DNA of 64,000 bases from Bedellia somnulentella (lineage: Eukaryota > Arthropoda > Insecta > Lepidoptera > Bedelliidae). The position numbers and the translations under genes are program-made. The notes below the pieces were generated by a model, which ran no database searches, was not told where the DNA came from, and worked only from the letters and a program-made list of their open reading frames with translations. The stretch is from contig OY755171.1 in the NCBI GenBank assembly GCA_963576735.1, forward strand, positions 2,852,001 through 2,916,000. The letters are read 5' to 3'. This document shows positions 1 to 11,400 of this stretch, piece by piece. Within the stretch, counting starts at the first letter, position 1, and each line of letters begins with the position of its first letter.

Positions 1-189
1 CTTTGCCTTTTTGTTGCCATATTTTGTCTTATTTTGTTTGTAATGTTTTTATATGTTGTTATTGTGGTTTGGTAACAAATAAATATCTTTTATCTTATCT
101 TAAAATGTCTTTTGTCCTTTAATAAAACCACATTACTTACATTTACATACAAAATTAAAGGACAAAACTAATATAACATATTTTCACAG

Positions 190-294
190 GAGGAGTCAAG
201 CCCGAAGCGATACACATAATAGGACACAGTCTTGGGGCCCACATCGCCGGATTCACTGGGAAAACATTCAGAAATCTCACAGGATTTAATGTTG
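190..294 (+). CDS. lipase exon with nucleophile Ser
   Basis: Acceptor TTTTCACAG ends at 189 and donor GTATGT starts at 295. Two leading bases complete a codon from an upstream exon outside the window. It encodes GVKPEAIHIIGHSLGAHIAG onward, with the GHSLG nucleophile elbow. Confidence 0.88.
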
Positions 295-2227
295 GTATGT
301 ATTAGTGTTATCAAGGCTGTACAATAAAGGAATGGTGCTGAACTGTCATTGTATTTAAAACAAACCTCAGGGGACGCCACATAAATCCTATTCAACTAAA
401 AATGCTCAGTTCCTCAGATGTTTGAAGTTGTCTTTAATTTTTTTCTTATTTGAAATAGTATTAATTAGCCTTTTTAAAAACCTTTTCCGAACAGTAATAT
501 TTTGTGGAGTGAAGTTTATAACACTCGCCATCATGCAAAAGGAAACTAAACAGTTCAAGGGAATCGCTTAAATAATCGTTTAAAATAACAGTGTAAAAGC
601 CTAGAGCGCCTTCCTCATTCAGATACACAAAAATCTATATTTTTGTTTAATAAAGTTTGTGGCTAACTTAATCTGTGTACTGTCTGCATAAATCTACTTT
701 TAATTATATGTTTCTTTGTGAAACTCCGTAATTATGACTTAAAATGTTGTAGGTCGGATATCAGGGTTAGATCCGGCCGGGCCATGCTACGGCAGGGTGA
801 CTGATGAACAGAAGCTGTCTAGCAATGATGCTGATTTCGTTGATGCCATCCATACCGATGCTGGCGTTCTGGGGATGAAGGAACCAGTCGGTAAGTTTTA
901 TTAGTCTTGTACTCAGTGTTACTGAACTACCTATATAAATTTTACTATACTCGTAGTATAGATGTGAGTGTAGCAGTTCATAGAGATTTACTCAATGAAT
1001 GCCTATTCGTTGTTACAGTGGCACAAAATGATTATTATACAGGCATAAGAGATTGTTATTTTGAACATTTTTCTGTCCCCTTTTTTTCTATAGTATTATT
1101 TTATCTACCGCATGTCATGTATTACTTGTATAATAACATAAACGTTCACGCCGAATGTCCCCGAAGGGGTTGGCAGAGGTACTAATACTTCTGAACATCA
1201 CGTGACTTTGTCATCCGGTGTTCAGAGTACCCACGTTTTGCATGGACAGTGTACTCACGTGATAGGGGGCAGGCCTATCGCCGTTTTGTACGAATACACT
1301 GTCACATGACTAAGTACAACTCAGCCATGTGGGTTTCCTCACGATGTTTTCCCTCACCGTTAACAACCATGATAAATTAACCACACATATGTCTTTAGAA
1401 AAGACAAATTGGTGTAGGCCCGACCCAGGATTTGAACACTGGTCGTTTGCACGGTAACCGAGTGTTCTACCCACTGGGCTATCACGGTCGTCGGTATTAC
1501 TTTTAAATTACTTTAATTTTTGTATTACTTATTACTTTTGCATTGATCCCCAATAATTGGCTAATAAACGTGTTTTCTTTCCTTATTCTTATTCCATCTC
1601 TCTGCTCCTAGGCCACATAGACTTCTACCCAAACAAAGGGCAGCAGCAGCCGAACTGTCTCTTGGACTCTTGCAACCACGGGCGCGCGTGGCAGTACTAC
1701 GTGGAGTCCATCGCCAATAGCACGGCGTTCCCGGCGGTCAAGTGCGAGTCGTGGGACCAGTTCAAGAGACACAACTGTAGTGATGAAGTTAGGTGAGGGT
1801 TTGAACTTGTTTGTTTATTAAACTATGCATTAGTTGTATGGGAAACTTAAGTATGTCGTAGTTGTGTCGCCCAGTTGAAGATGAAAGATTCTTTTTTCAA
1901 ATCCTTTGCTATTTTGTTCTTCTATAAGTATAACTTTTTGTCCTGCTTTTGGGCCTTTGAATATTTATTACCTTGTAACACTTAATCAAATATTTGTTTT
2001 TTTTAACTTCTCAAAAAATTACATTTCTTGTTTAATAATTTGCTGATACCTGAATATATACTTTCAGTTACATGGGATTCCCCGCAACGCCGGACTCCAG
2101 TGGCTCGTTCTACCTGCAGACACTCGGGAATTCCCCGTTCAGTTTACAAATGAACGGAACTTTCTACTACGACAACGAAGCTCTCATCTCTAAAATTGAA
2201 GACGGTTTTGGACGACTCTTTGGTTGA
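190..2227 (+). CDS. pancreatic-type lipase, 3' portion (partial gene)
   Basis: Secreted triacylglycerol lipase or phospholipase A1 of the alpha/beta-hydrolase pancreatic lipase family, probably digestive; the substrate cannot be read from the sequence. Coding exons are 190-294, 753-890, 1612-1792 and 2068-2227. Every junction has GT-AG borders and matching phase, giving 193 visible residues and a TGA at 2225-2227. Motifs seen: GHSLGAHIAGF in exon 1 (nucleophile Ser), GLDPAGP in exon 2 (acid Asp), and SCNHGRAW in exon 3 (catalytic His), so the triad is complete. Exon 3 continues with FYPNKGQQQPNC, normal for the family. The last exon ends with the beta-strand-rich segment FYLQTLGNSPFSL. Family members are usually 300-340 residues, so about 120-150 residues including the signal peptide lie upstream of the window. 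A SINE-B copy sits in the intron before exon 3. Clear family call; exact paralogue unknown. Confidence 0.9.
753..890 (+). CDS. lipase exon with catalytic Asp
   Basis: Acceptor TTGTAG and donor GTAAGT. The split Gly codon at each end agrees with the neighbouring exons. It encodes RISGLDPAGPCYGRV onward, then DADFVDAIHTDAG, the conserved family segment with the acid residue in GLDPAGP. Confidence 0.88.
1128..1493 (-). mobile_element. SINE-B copy, full length, in a lipase intron
   Basis: tRNA-derived SINE of about 366 bp, flanked by the 9-bp direct repeat GTATTACTT (1119-1127 and 1494-1502). The tail (ATAACAT side) is at the left and the tRNA-like head at the right. On the minus strand the head has an A-box-like TAGCCCAGTGGG and a B-box-like TTCAAATCC. 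It defines the family consensus together with copies at 37784, 40213 and 50078. Confidence 0.85.
1612..1792 (+). CDS. lipase exon with catalytic His
   Basis: Acceptor CTCCTAG and donor GTGAGG. It encodes GHIDFYPNKGQQQPNCLLDS followed by CNHGRAWQYY; the His after the Cys is the family's catalytic His. The exon is noticeably richer in G+C than the flanking introns. Confidence 0.9.
2068..2227 (+). CDS. lipase terminal exon
   Basis: Acceptor ACTTTCAG. The first base completes a Ser codon, then the exon reads YMGFPATPDSSGSFYLQTLG onward to the stop TGA at 2225-2227. It fits the usual C-terminus of insect neutral lipases, which lack the PLAT domain. Confidence 0.85.
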
Positions 2228-3724
2228 GCTTTTACTGAGAGCGATTTTATTTAAGGCACCTTTGAGCTACTTTTTCCTTTTTTCTCCGATTTTTTTCTTT
2301 TCTTTATTTTACTAGTGGCATTTTGTTTGAAGTTAAGTTACATAAATTTCAGTAAATGAGTGGCAAATATTCATCAAACCATATTAGATCCTTTAGTTCA
2401 AAACGTGAATATTTGTGTAAGTATATTGCTTAAGTGACAACGGGTCCACAAAATTTTCCTATTTTTTTACTTTTGACTCTACAAGGCAAGCCGACGTTTA
2501 TTGAGTAAGCTAGTATAGTATGTAATATATATATAATGACTTTTCGTTATGTTTATTATTTTCGGTAAAACCAACTTCTGAGGAAATAATAGGCGTCAAA
2601 TATTGTCACAATTTATTTTAAGAAAGTGACAAGTTACAAATTTTAAGAAACTTCTTATGATTGGAGTTGAGTCGAAATTATTCAACATGTATTATATTTG
2701 AAATTATTTATTTGTTTTACCACATTTAAGTTTTATATTGTATAATTAATAAAAAAATGTTAATAAATTAAGGATTTAAAAATAGTTAATGAATTGGAAC
2801 ATAATATGTATATTAACATAACATAATTAAATGAATAATTACAGAAATAATGATTAATTTAATGTACTATGTATGAAAATGTATTGTCGAAAAGCCATAT
2901 GTACAGTTATTTTAGAAAAGAAATGATTTTATTTTTATTATTATTAATATTGAATTAATTGAAATATAATAACGAGGTTCTTACGTACCATTTGTTTTTT
3001 ATTTAAAGTCCTCCTCAATTAGGTCTAATGTTAACATTCTTCTATTACATATACTCAAGTACTCACTGTATTTATTACCACTGAAAGGCAAATTACACAA
3101 TAATGCAAAATTTGGCAGATTTAACAAAAACCATTCAGATGAAACGAAAAACCTCATAAGGTGTTCTCACCGTATTAAAAATCGCCAGCAATTCTCTGTC
3201 TAGTGCGAGACTGTAGCCAAGTCAGATCGCACCGAATTATGCAACAAAATTGTAAAAAAGACAAAATAAATGCAAATATCAGTAAAAAAACACTCAGACC
3301 CCTATCAACGTCATCCGAGTAGGGTAGCGTTGTTTTAAGTCACTACCGTATTAAAGTGAATAAAAGTGAACTCATTTACAATCCACCCGTGTTAAATTAA
3401 ACTGTGTTTATATTTCCATTAATAATAAGGGTGTTCTGATGTTACCTCGTGTATGATTGTTAGCGTAATGTGGACATGACAATTTACCAAACAACTCACC
3501 TTACTTACCGCGACCACGCCACCCGCCCCACACCATTAGCGGCGAATATTATGAAAGACTAGGATGGATATGCCATGAAAATTTACGCTGAAATAGTAAT
3601 TCGCAGTAGACAAGTTAAGAAAATTATTTCCATATACATTATGAAATACGATAGAAAAGATAACGTTAAAAACATTATTTTACCATTTATACTGAGTGGA
3701 TTAAAACCTTACCAAATATTCTCT
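2228..3724. other. intergenic AT-rich stretch, no gene seen
   Basis: Lipase 3' untranslated region and spacer. I see no long ORF, RNA gene or repeat that I can name in it, and no exon that could supply the missing N-terminal domain of the downstream receptor. Confidence 0.5.
2748..2753 (+). promoter_or_regulatory. candidate polyadenylation signal of the lipase
   Basis: AATAAA about 520 bp after the lipase stop, in an AT-rich 3' region. Other AATAAA-like strings are nearby, so which one is used is uncertain. Confidence 0.35.
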
Positions 3725-3733
3725 GGTTTATAA

Positions 3734-3978
3734 TACATACATACAAACATATACTCACGGCTCTAAATCCCTAGAAGGGGTAGCCAAAATTAAGGAATCA
3801 GAAATTCCTCAGCCACTTTTAGAAACGTGAGTGGGGAAAAGATGGTAAAATAAAGGTTGTTGGTGATGGGTCTCCAGCCGCATCGCCCAAAAATCCCTTA
3901 AAAGCCCCGTTACCGTTAGTCGCCTCTTACGTACACCCACCGGAAGAAATGGGGAAGTGCTATTCTATATAATCTTGT
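3734..3978 (-). mobile_element. SINE-A copy
   Basis: About 245 bp, tail (TACA)n at the left, head at the right, flanked by the 9-bp repeat GGTTTATAA (3725-3733 and 3979-3987). It contains the family's hairpin (AAGGAATCAGAAATTCCTCA) and CTCACGGCT next to the tail. Confidence 0.85.
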
Positions 3979-4139
3979 GGTTTATAATCTTGGCAGAAAT
4001 TCGCAGGGTTCGTAATTTTTACCTTAGTGCTCACCCATAGGCTTTGAGCTCAAGCCTTACCTGAGCAGAGCAATTTAGCTATAGTCCATCCACCATGCTG
4101 GCCTAGTATGCGTTGGTAGACTTTGTGGAATACTACCAC

Positions 4140-4800
4140 GATTGTAATGATTGTACCATCCGGAGCTTTAACTGCCGTCCAAACGAGGAAACAGTTTGAT
4201 TTAAAATTCAGATCTATCAGGTGATTCTGACTGTATATTACGGAATGTTTTGGGATCTGTTAGGGTGTCCGACAGGAATATTTAGCTTCCACACAGCACT
4301 TGTGGAGAAGACGAGAGATTCAGCATTAAATGCCCCTAACATGCTGTTGTTACTTGCATTATCGGTGGAAGACTTGCAAGTAGCGATGAATATTGCATGA
4401 TCGTCTTATAAAAAAAAGGAATATGGCGAATGTACATAAAACCAACTACACGATGTTTGCGGGAGATGTAGATATCATAGAATAAGTAATTGAAATTGAT
4501 GGTAATCATGGTACTCAAGTAGAGCAAGTAAAAGAATTTGTATATCTGTATAGTTTGTTTATTAGGAATGATAAAGGTGAAAAGGATATCAATAGAAAAG
4601 TGAATAGTGTTAATTCAGTAAGTTAGACTGTACATAGCTTAGTGCTATATCAATTGGTGTCTGTAAAGGTTGTGAGCTTAATTAATTAATATTGATGTGC
4701 ATATGTCACTTTGGTAGGTTGCGACTGTCACTAAGAGTCTGATGATGCGGAAGAAAGACAGTCAACTTGAGAGAGAACTTTGCCCTCTATGTTATGAATA
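4140..4800 (+). mobile_element. decayed RTE-like LINE reverse transcriptase fragment
   Basis: Frames broken by stops and indels still show reverse-transcriptase signatures. GVRQEYLA near 4267 corresponds to the usual GVRQGCxxSP motif. Near 4529, VKEFVYLYSLFIRNDKGEKD and then INRKVNS correspond to the 'FxYLGSLFTRDGK..DIxRRVN' segment of RTE-type LINEs. Old and inactive. It may be a 5' part of the LINE-C family, whose 3' ends occur elsewhere in the window. Confidence 0.55.
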
Positions 4801-5253
4801 CGTCTTCAAGCAAGTCCCATGATAACTCAAAAATTAATTTAAGAGAGTTTTATGATTTAGTTAGGTTGAAATGACCAGTGTGGAATAAAGAAATTCCTAA
4901 GATTTTAATCACAGTACTCATATTAAATTAAACAAACTTGTTCTTACTTTTTAGTACTTGATTATTTATTTTCGATGTAAATCATAATTCGTACTACTTT
5001 GTGCTAAGTTGACCATTTTTTGATGATTTAGTTTTTGTTTTTTCAACTTTGATGTCGGTTTCTTTTAGTTAAAAATTATTTTTTAAATCATCTATAACTA
5101 TCTATCACGGTTCATGTGATATCGCTTGACGACAAATAGAAAGACAGCAAAGTTTTAGTACGGAACCCTGAAATTAAAAAAATACATTGTCATATCCATA
5201 TACCAAGCTCATTCGATGGTAATCGCGTTGGGTTTACTCACGCCGATTACCAG

Positions 5254-5418
5254 CGCGAGCGTACACGGTATTGCTTGAGCATATATATTATTGCGTCCAA
5301 TGTGCACCACGTCGCGCTCGACACAGCCATGCCATGTCCGCTGGGCTACAACTGCTCCTAGCGTCCGTCTGCTACAATGCCACGTTTTGTGATTACTACT
5401 ACGATAACACGAGATCTG
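5254..5418 (+). CDS. Ir93a: Ir93a first recognisable exon
   Basis: Donor GTAAAA at 5419; the last base G joins with AC of the next exon to make Asp. The in-frame reading is MSAGLQLLLASVCYNATFCD followed by YYYDNTRS from the Met at 5334. The frame stays open upstream, and a possible acceptor (ATTACCAG) ends at 5253, so the left edge could be a splice site rather than a start codon. The hydrophobic stretch after Met could mimic a signal peptide, which is a reason for caution. Confidence 0.5.
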
Positions 5419-8400
5419 GTAAAATAATCAAAAGTGATTAGTTGTAATAGTTATTATATTAGGCCTTTGCTTGGATGTGTCTACGATCATACGTGTGTGT
5501 GAAAAAGCAATTTTTTGCCAACTGAATGAGGACATTTTTCTTGGATTAATAATTGTTTTTCCATTACTATTTACCCGAAAATATAACACTTTATAATAAT
5601 TACTATTATGTATTAAAGGCATGCGTAGTACAATCCAATTTATTTTTCTCTTTTTTTCAATCGCTGTAATATTTATATTGAAATATGAGAGTACTATTAA
5701 AGAAATTAAATATGAATTGCAGACGAACAATTGACAAAGCGGCAGCAGGAAAACCAAAAGTTAAGACAAGAAATCAATGGGAAACATCTCAAAATAGGCA
5801 CTTATCAAGTAAGCATAAAAATATGATGCGGAATTAAATAAACGGAGTGGAATTTGATGTTGTGTGATGTTTAACAAAGTATGAAAGGCATACAACGGTA
5901 TCAAGTACCTAGCAAGTTTTAAAATTATGCTGTTGGTTTTTGCAATTTATTTTTTTCGAATTTATGTCTGTATTCTATTCTGTATTACTCAGTGTTGTTT
6001 TTACGAGTGATATCAAAGTTTTCAAATATTTGTAACTGTCGAAAATTTTGGATACAAGTTTGTGTTGGATACCTTTCAAATAACTAAGATAGAAAATTTA
6101 AAAGCAAAATATTATATTATATTTTTCTAGAATTACCCAGCTAGCTGGACAGTAGAAGAGAATGGAACCCTACGAGGGTATGGAGCAGTGTTTGTCATCA
6201 TTGATATGATTAGTGAAAAACTGAATTTCACATACGATGTAGTCATTCCTTCGAAGAATTATTTGTTTGGAGGAGAAAAACCGGCGGACTCTCTTATTGG
6301 ACTCGTCAACTCTACTGTAAGTAAGGATTTTACATTTAGAATTATATAATGATAATATTTTGTTCTATGTCCAAGGACCTATATTAAATACAAACTTAAT
6401 CATTAAAAAATACTTAAATGAGAGACGGTTCACCAGTAAGGGCTCAAAGAAATATGCAAAGATAAAGAGGAGAGAGATTTTACAGTGAATTCAAAATGCA
6501 AAGATTACATATATATATAAAAACTTAGACTTTGACACGAACACATCGTGCTCAATAAAATATATATATTTAAAAATATTTATACAAGCCAAAATTATAA
6601 TATGCCACTGATATTTATTTGTTGAAGAGTGTGCGGTTCATTCAAACATTTGGTTTGCCATAATTGACCAAGCTGAGGGAAAGAAATCCACAGAAATAAA
6701 TTTCAAATATTTTGACAATTTCATAATTCAGAGTTGCGCAGTTGTCGCCTTTATCCATAGTTACCGAGGAAAATCACCAAGAGAACATCAACAAAAATTT
6801 GACGTATCTATAGAAACAGTTATTCATGACCAAGGAAACAACGAAAAATCAAAACAATAAGAAGAAAATTTTATAAGTGCTTCTAATTTTTTATGATATG
6901 TTTTTTAGGTGTTTTTTTAGCATGCTTTTAAATGCTTCTAAATGATTTAAGTGCCATTTCTCAAACAGGAGCTTTGGTGTCCTCACAATCGGAAAAATGT
7001 CCTCATTGTTCTCAACCACGGTTTTTTAAGGGAAAACGTGGTCTTAATATCCATATTTCGAAATGTCACAATCGTCATCTCACTCCACAAATCATTCCAA
7101 CAAATTTACCAGCATCATCCCTCACCTTACCTAGTGCAAGTTATCATGTCGACTCAAAATTATTTTGGAAAGAACTGTCTAAATTAAAATCATCTGTACC
7201 AATAATTAAGAGAATACCTCGTCGTGCACGTGTATCAGTTGCATCGTTACTCACTAGAACTATAAAAGCGGTGGTTGAGAACAATGATTTTGAAAGCTGG
7301 AAAAATTTGCTTTTATTTAGTTTCAAAACTCTGCATGCACCTAAAAATTCTAAATTATCACTTACACAGACAATTAAAAATAACAGCTTAGCTCCTTTAG
7401 ACACAGATTTTATAACTAAATTACCACAAAATAGTTTCGATATAAACCGTATACCACCATACCATATTTCAGATGGCGACATTAGAGGTGCTGCACAATT
7501 AATATTTTCTAGTGACACCTTAGCTCCCGACACCCCAGAAACGCTGCTATCGCTGCAGTCGAAGCATCCTACTTCAAACAGAGGCTTGACCATGCCAGAT
7601 GCGCCGGACCAATCTATCGTCGCACCCGAGGCGACAGCACAGGAAATTATGGCGGCGATACTGTCTTTCAGGAACGGATCTGCTGGTGGCCTCGATGGTC
7701 TTACACCGCAACATCTGAAAGATCTTTTGTGTGGGTCCGTCGGGGAACACAGAGATGCGTTACTTGCTCAGTTAACCCGCTTAGTGAACCTCATGCTGTC
7801 GGGTCGGGTCTGTGACGATATTTTGGATATCTTATATGGTGCAAACCTATGTGCATTAAAAAAAAAAGACGGTGGTATACGGCCAATAGCTGTCGGCAAC
7901 ACAATTCGCCGCGTAGTGTCGAAAATTTGTTGCAAGTATATTCTACCGGATCTTGCAACATACTTTGAACCGAAACAGCTAGGTTTTGGCACTCGCGGTG
8001 TTGTGAAGCTGCAGTACATTCGGCTCGCACTTACGTCGCACATGGGGCGGGCCAAGTCCTTTTGAAGGTGGATGTTAAAAATGCATTCAACTCAGTGGAT
8101 CGGGCAGCCTTGTTGACTGAAGTTAAAAAAACGCTCCGCATATTTTCAACTATATTTGGCAATGTTATAGCAAACCTTCGAAATTATTATACAAAGAAAA
8201 TTTAATTTCATCTTGTATCGGCTGTCAACAAGGTGATCTCTAAGGACCAGCAATATTCAGCCTAGCTATCCATCCATACATTGAATCAATCGCCTCTAAA
8301 TTCAATGTATGGTACCTAGACGACGGGACCATAGGTGGTGAAGCAAATACAGTATTAAACGATTTTCAAAATTTAAAATTATCTTTTTCATGCATTGGCC

Positions 8401-11400
8401 TTGATTTTAATTTCAATAAATGCGAATTATATATTAAAAACTGTCTGCCCAATGAAAAAAAAAATGAAATAATAAATAAATTCATCGAAATAGCACCAAA
8501 CATTACGGTCCTAAATAATGATTCGCTTCGTCTCCTTGGAGCCCCTCTAAACGAAAATTCTCTACCAGGTTTTATTCAAGACAAAATTTCAAATTTCAAC
8601 CAATATTCGGAGCGTTTACAATCTATTTCCAAATCCAATCTATACCCAAATTCACATATTTTTTAAGATGTTGCGACACTTCGAGGCTTGTTTTGGCTTT
8701 AAATGATTTAGACATTATTATACGAGATACGTTAAGCAAAATTCTAAATTGTAAATTTGATAACAATAACTGGGATCAGGCTACCCTACCAGTTCGGTTT
8801 GGAGGTTTGGGCGTACGCAAACCATCTGACGTGGCTTTACCAGCTTTTTTGTCATCAGTACATTCTACAATTGATCTATACAAAAAAATTGTCAGTCCCT
8901 CTCTAGGTGACACAGAGATCAGTGGAATGGACGATGCCAAGACTGCTTGGATTGCATTGCTTGGTCCAGATTCGAGTGTTTCGACAAGCATGGCTTCTAA
9001 GAGGTCTTGGGATGACATACTGTGCGGGCGGATTCAATTAAACCTCTTGAACTCTGCTTCCGATCCTGCACAGCGTGCTCGTCTCATGGCCTCTATGGAG
9101 CCTGAGTCGGGATACTGGTTGAATGCATTACCTTCTGAGGCGATTGGTACGTTACTGGACAGGTCGACTTTTTGTTTGGGAGTATGTTTGAGAGTTGGTG
9201 CCAAAATCAATGAAATTCATCGTTGTCGTTGTGGAGTACAGGTTGACCAATGGGGCCACCACGGACTTTCATGCCCCCGCAGTGCAGGTCGCCTATCACG
9301 ACATGCTGCCTTAAATGATATCATCCGTCGGGCTCTTGTCAGCGCCCACGTGCCAGCGACCTTGGAACCTCCTGGATTAATACGGGACGATGGCAAGAGA
9401 CCTGATGGTATGACTTTGTTGCCTTGGAGAAATGGCAGGGCGCTGATATGGGATGCAACCTGTGTCGACACTCTTGCGCCTTGCCATTTATCCGGGTCGG
9501 CGGCGCGTGCAGGTACTGCTGCTGCTAACGCCGAGAATTTCAAACGGCGTAAATACTCAGTATTAATAAATGACTATCATTTCATACCTTTCGCCGTTGA
9601 AACTCTCGGCCCGTGGGGCAACGAGGCGCGGCTGTTCTTTAAAGAACTGTCCGCTCGTCTTGTGGAAGTGTGTGGTGATCCCAGAGCTGGCAGCTACCTC
9701 GGCCAACGCATTAGCTTGGCCATCCAAAGAGGAAATGCTGCTAGCATATTGGGCACGTTACCCTACACCGACAACGATGAATTTCACGAAATTTTTCGTT
9801 TGTAATATATATATATTTAGTTTTAATTGATTTTTTATACCATGATTGTAAATATTTGTTATTTGAATAAATGTGTTATGTAATCTTTGCATTTTGCATT
9901 ACATATAAATGTCGTAGGATGATTTGATGTTTAGGTTTTTTGCAAAATCCTAGGGATTTTGCAAAATTCCGGATATTTAGACAACGGTTATAATATTTTC
10001 TAATCTTACTAGATATTTTGCAAAAAAACTAGTTGATTTAGTAAGATTGTACTTCTTTAATGCTGATTGGCTGATTTCTGATTACTCGCCTACACTTATT
10101 CTGATTGGTTCGTCATTGTGGTATTGGGATTATTATAGCTAGAGTTATAAAGGGTAAGAAATAACAATACTTATTTGATACTAGGAATTAAATAATTTTT
10201 TTACTAATTTGTTGGAATAAAATTACAATCACGCTCGGATATATTATACGCAGATCAAGTTACCCCAAACTAAGAAACACTGGTATTATGGGATACTAAC
10301 TCAGCGATATATTTAATATAATATAATAGACATAATATGCTCGTCACATAAATGTTGCTCTCAGCGGGGATCAAACACGCAACTTCCAGACCGAAAAGCT
10401 AGTCACCTCAGCTCATTCGGCCACGGACATTCTCAATATAGGTAGGAACAATAAAGTAAGTACGTTTTAAATTGTAGTATTGAGGTATTATAGCTAGAGT
10501 TACAAAGGGAAATGACAATACTATTTTTATGCTTAGGAACTTTTTGTAACTAAAATTAAAATAACAATCAAATTAAGTGTAGGTAGGAACAATGAAGTAA
10601 GTACGTCTTAATTAACAACCAATCAGAAATGACGTGTTTACGCACTGCAATCGACCAATCAGTGTACAGTATTCATAAAAACTGACATTTCGTTTCTGAG
10701 TTATACTAAACCAACTAGTTTTTTTTGCAAAAAAACCTAGTAAGATTAGAAAGTATTATAACCGTTGTCTAATTATCCGGATTTTTGCAAAATCCCTAGG
10801 TTTTTTTGCAAAAAACCTAAACATCAAATCATCCTACGACATATACATCTTCAATCTATCCTAAACTAAACTAAACCCGGAAAATAAAATTTATCTTTTT
10901 CTTAATAGCAGGTAGATGTCGGTGCGGCTTTCATTCCCATTCTATTTGACTATAGGCAATATGTCACGTTTGGGGGAGGTTTGGATGAGGGAACGTGGCT
11001 GATGATGCTGAAGAGGCCCAAGGAGTCAGCGGCAGGGTCCGGCCTTCTCGCCCCTTTTGAATATAACGTATGGTAAGTGGTTTGCAATACAGTAGTTATA
11101 TTGGAGTTTTAGGCAACTCTTTATTTTTTATTTTAAAGTAACGTCTATTGAATGACCGCCGTGTAGTGTCGGCTTAGAGTAGCACTAACCCGTTTCTACC
11201 GATGGGGGTACGTAAGAGGCGACTTACGGTATTGGGGCTTTAAGGGATTTGTTGGCGATGCGGTTGGAGACCCATCACCAACAACCTTTACTTTACCATC
11301 TTTTCCCCACTCAATTTTCTAAAAGTGGCTGAGGAATTTCTAATTCCTTAGCTCTGGCTACCCCTTCTAAGGATTTATAGCCGTGAGTATAATTAATGTT

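Larger units (their letters stand above)
6932..9810 (+). mobile_element. R2-like LINE, zinc finger + RT + PD-(D/E)xK, inactivated
   Basis: Non-LTR retroelement inside Ir93a intron 3, same strand as the gene. It starts with a C2H2 finger (CPHCSQPRFFKGKRG then LNIHISKCH), then reverse transcriptase motifs: GSAGGLDGLTPQHL, GGIRPIAVGNTIRR, VDVKNAF and YLDD. The C-terminus has a CCHC knuckle (CRCG, HHGLSC) and a PD-(D/E)xK-like endonuclease segment (KRPDGMTLLPW then ALIWDATCVD). This order matches R2-type LINEs. It is dead: one frameshift near 8056-8070, a stop in the QQGD.GP motif near 8240, and another frameshift near 8665-8693. The 3' untranslated tail runs to about 9900. No target duplication was identified. 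Confidence 0.75.

Noticed and set aside
3170..3560. Search for Ir93a amino-terminal exons
   Set aside because: No open segment with fitting splice sites and receptor-like residues was found.
7144..7593. 149-codon minus-strand ORF
   Set aside because: Shadow of the R2-like LINE coding strand, which shows clear zinc finger and RT motifs.
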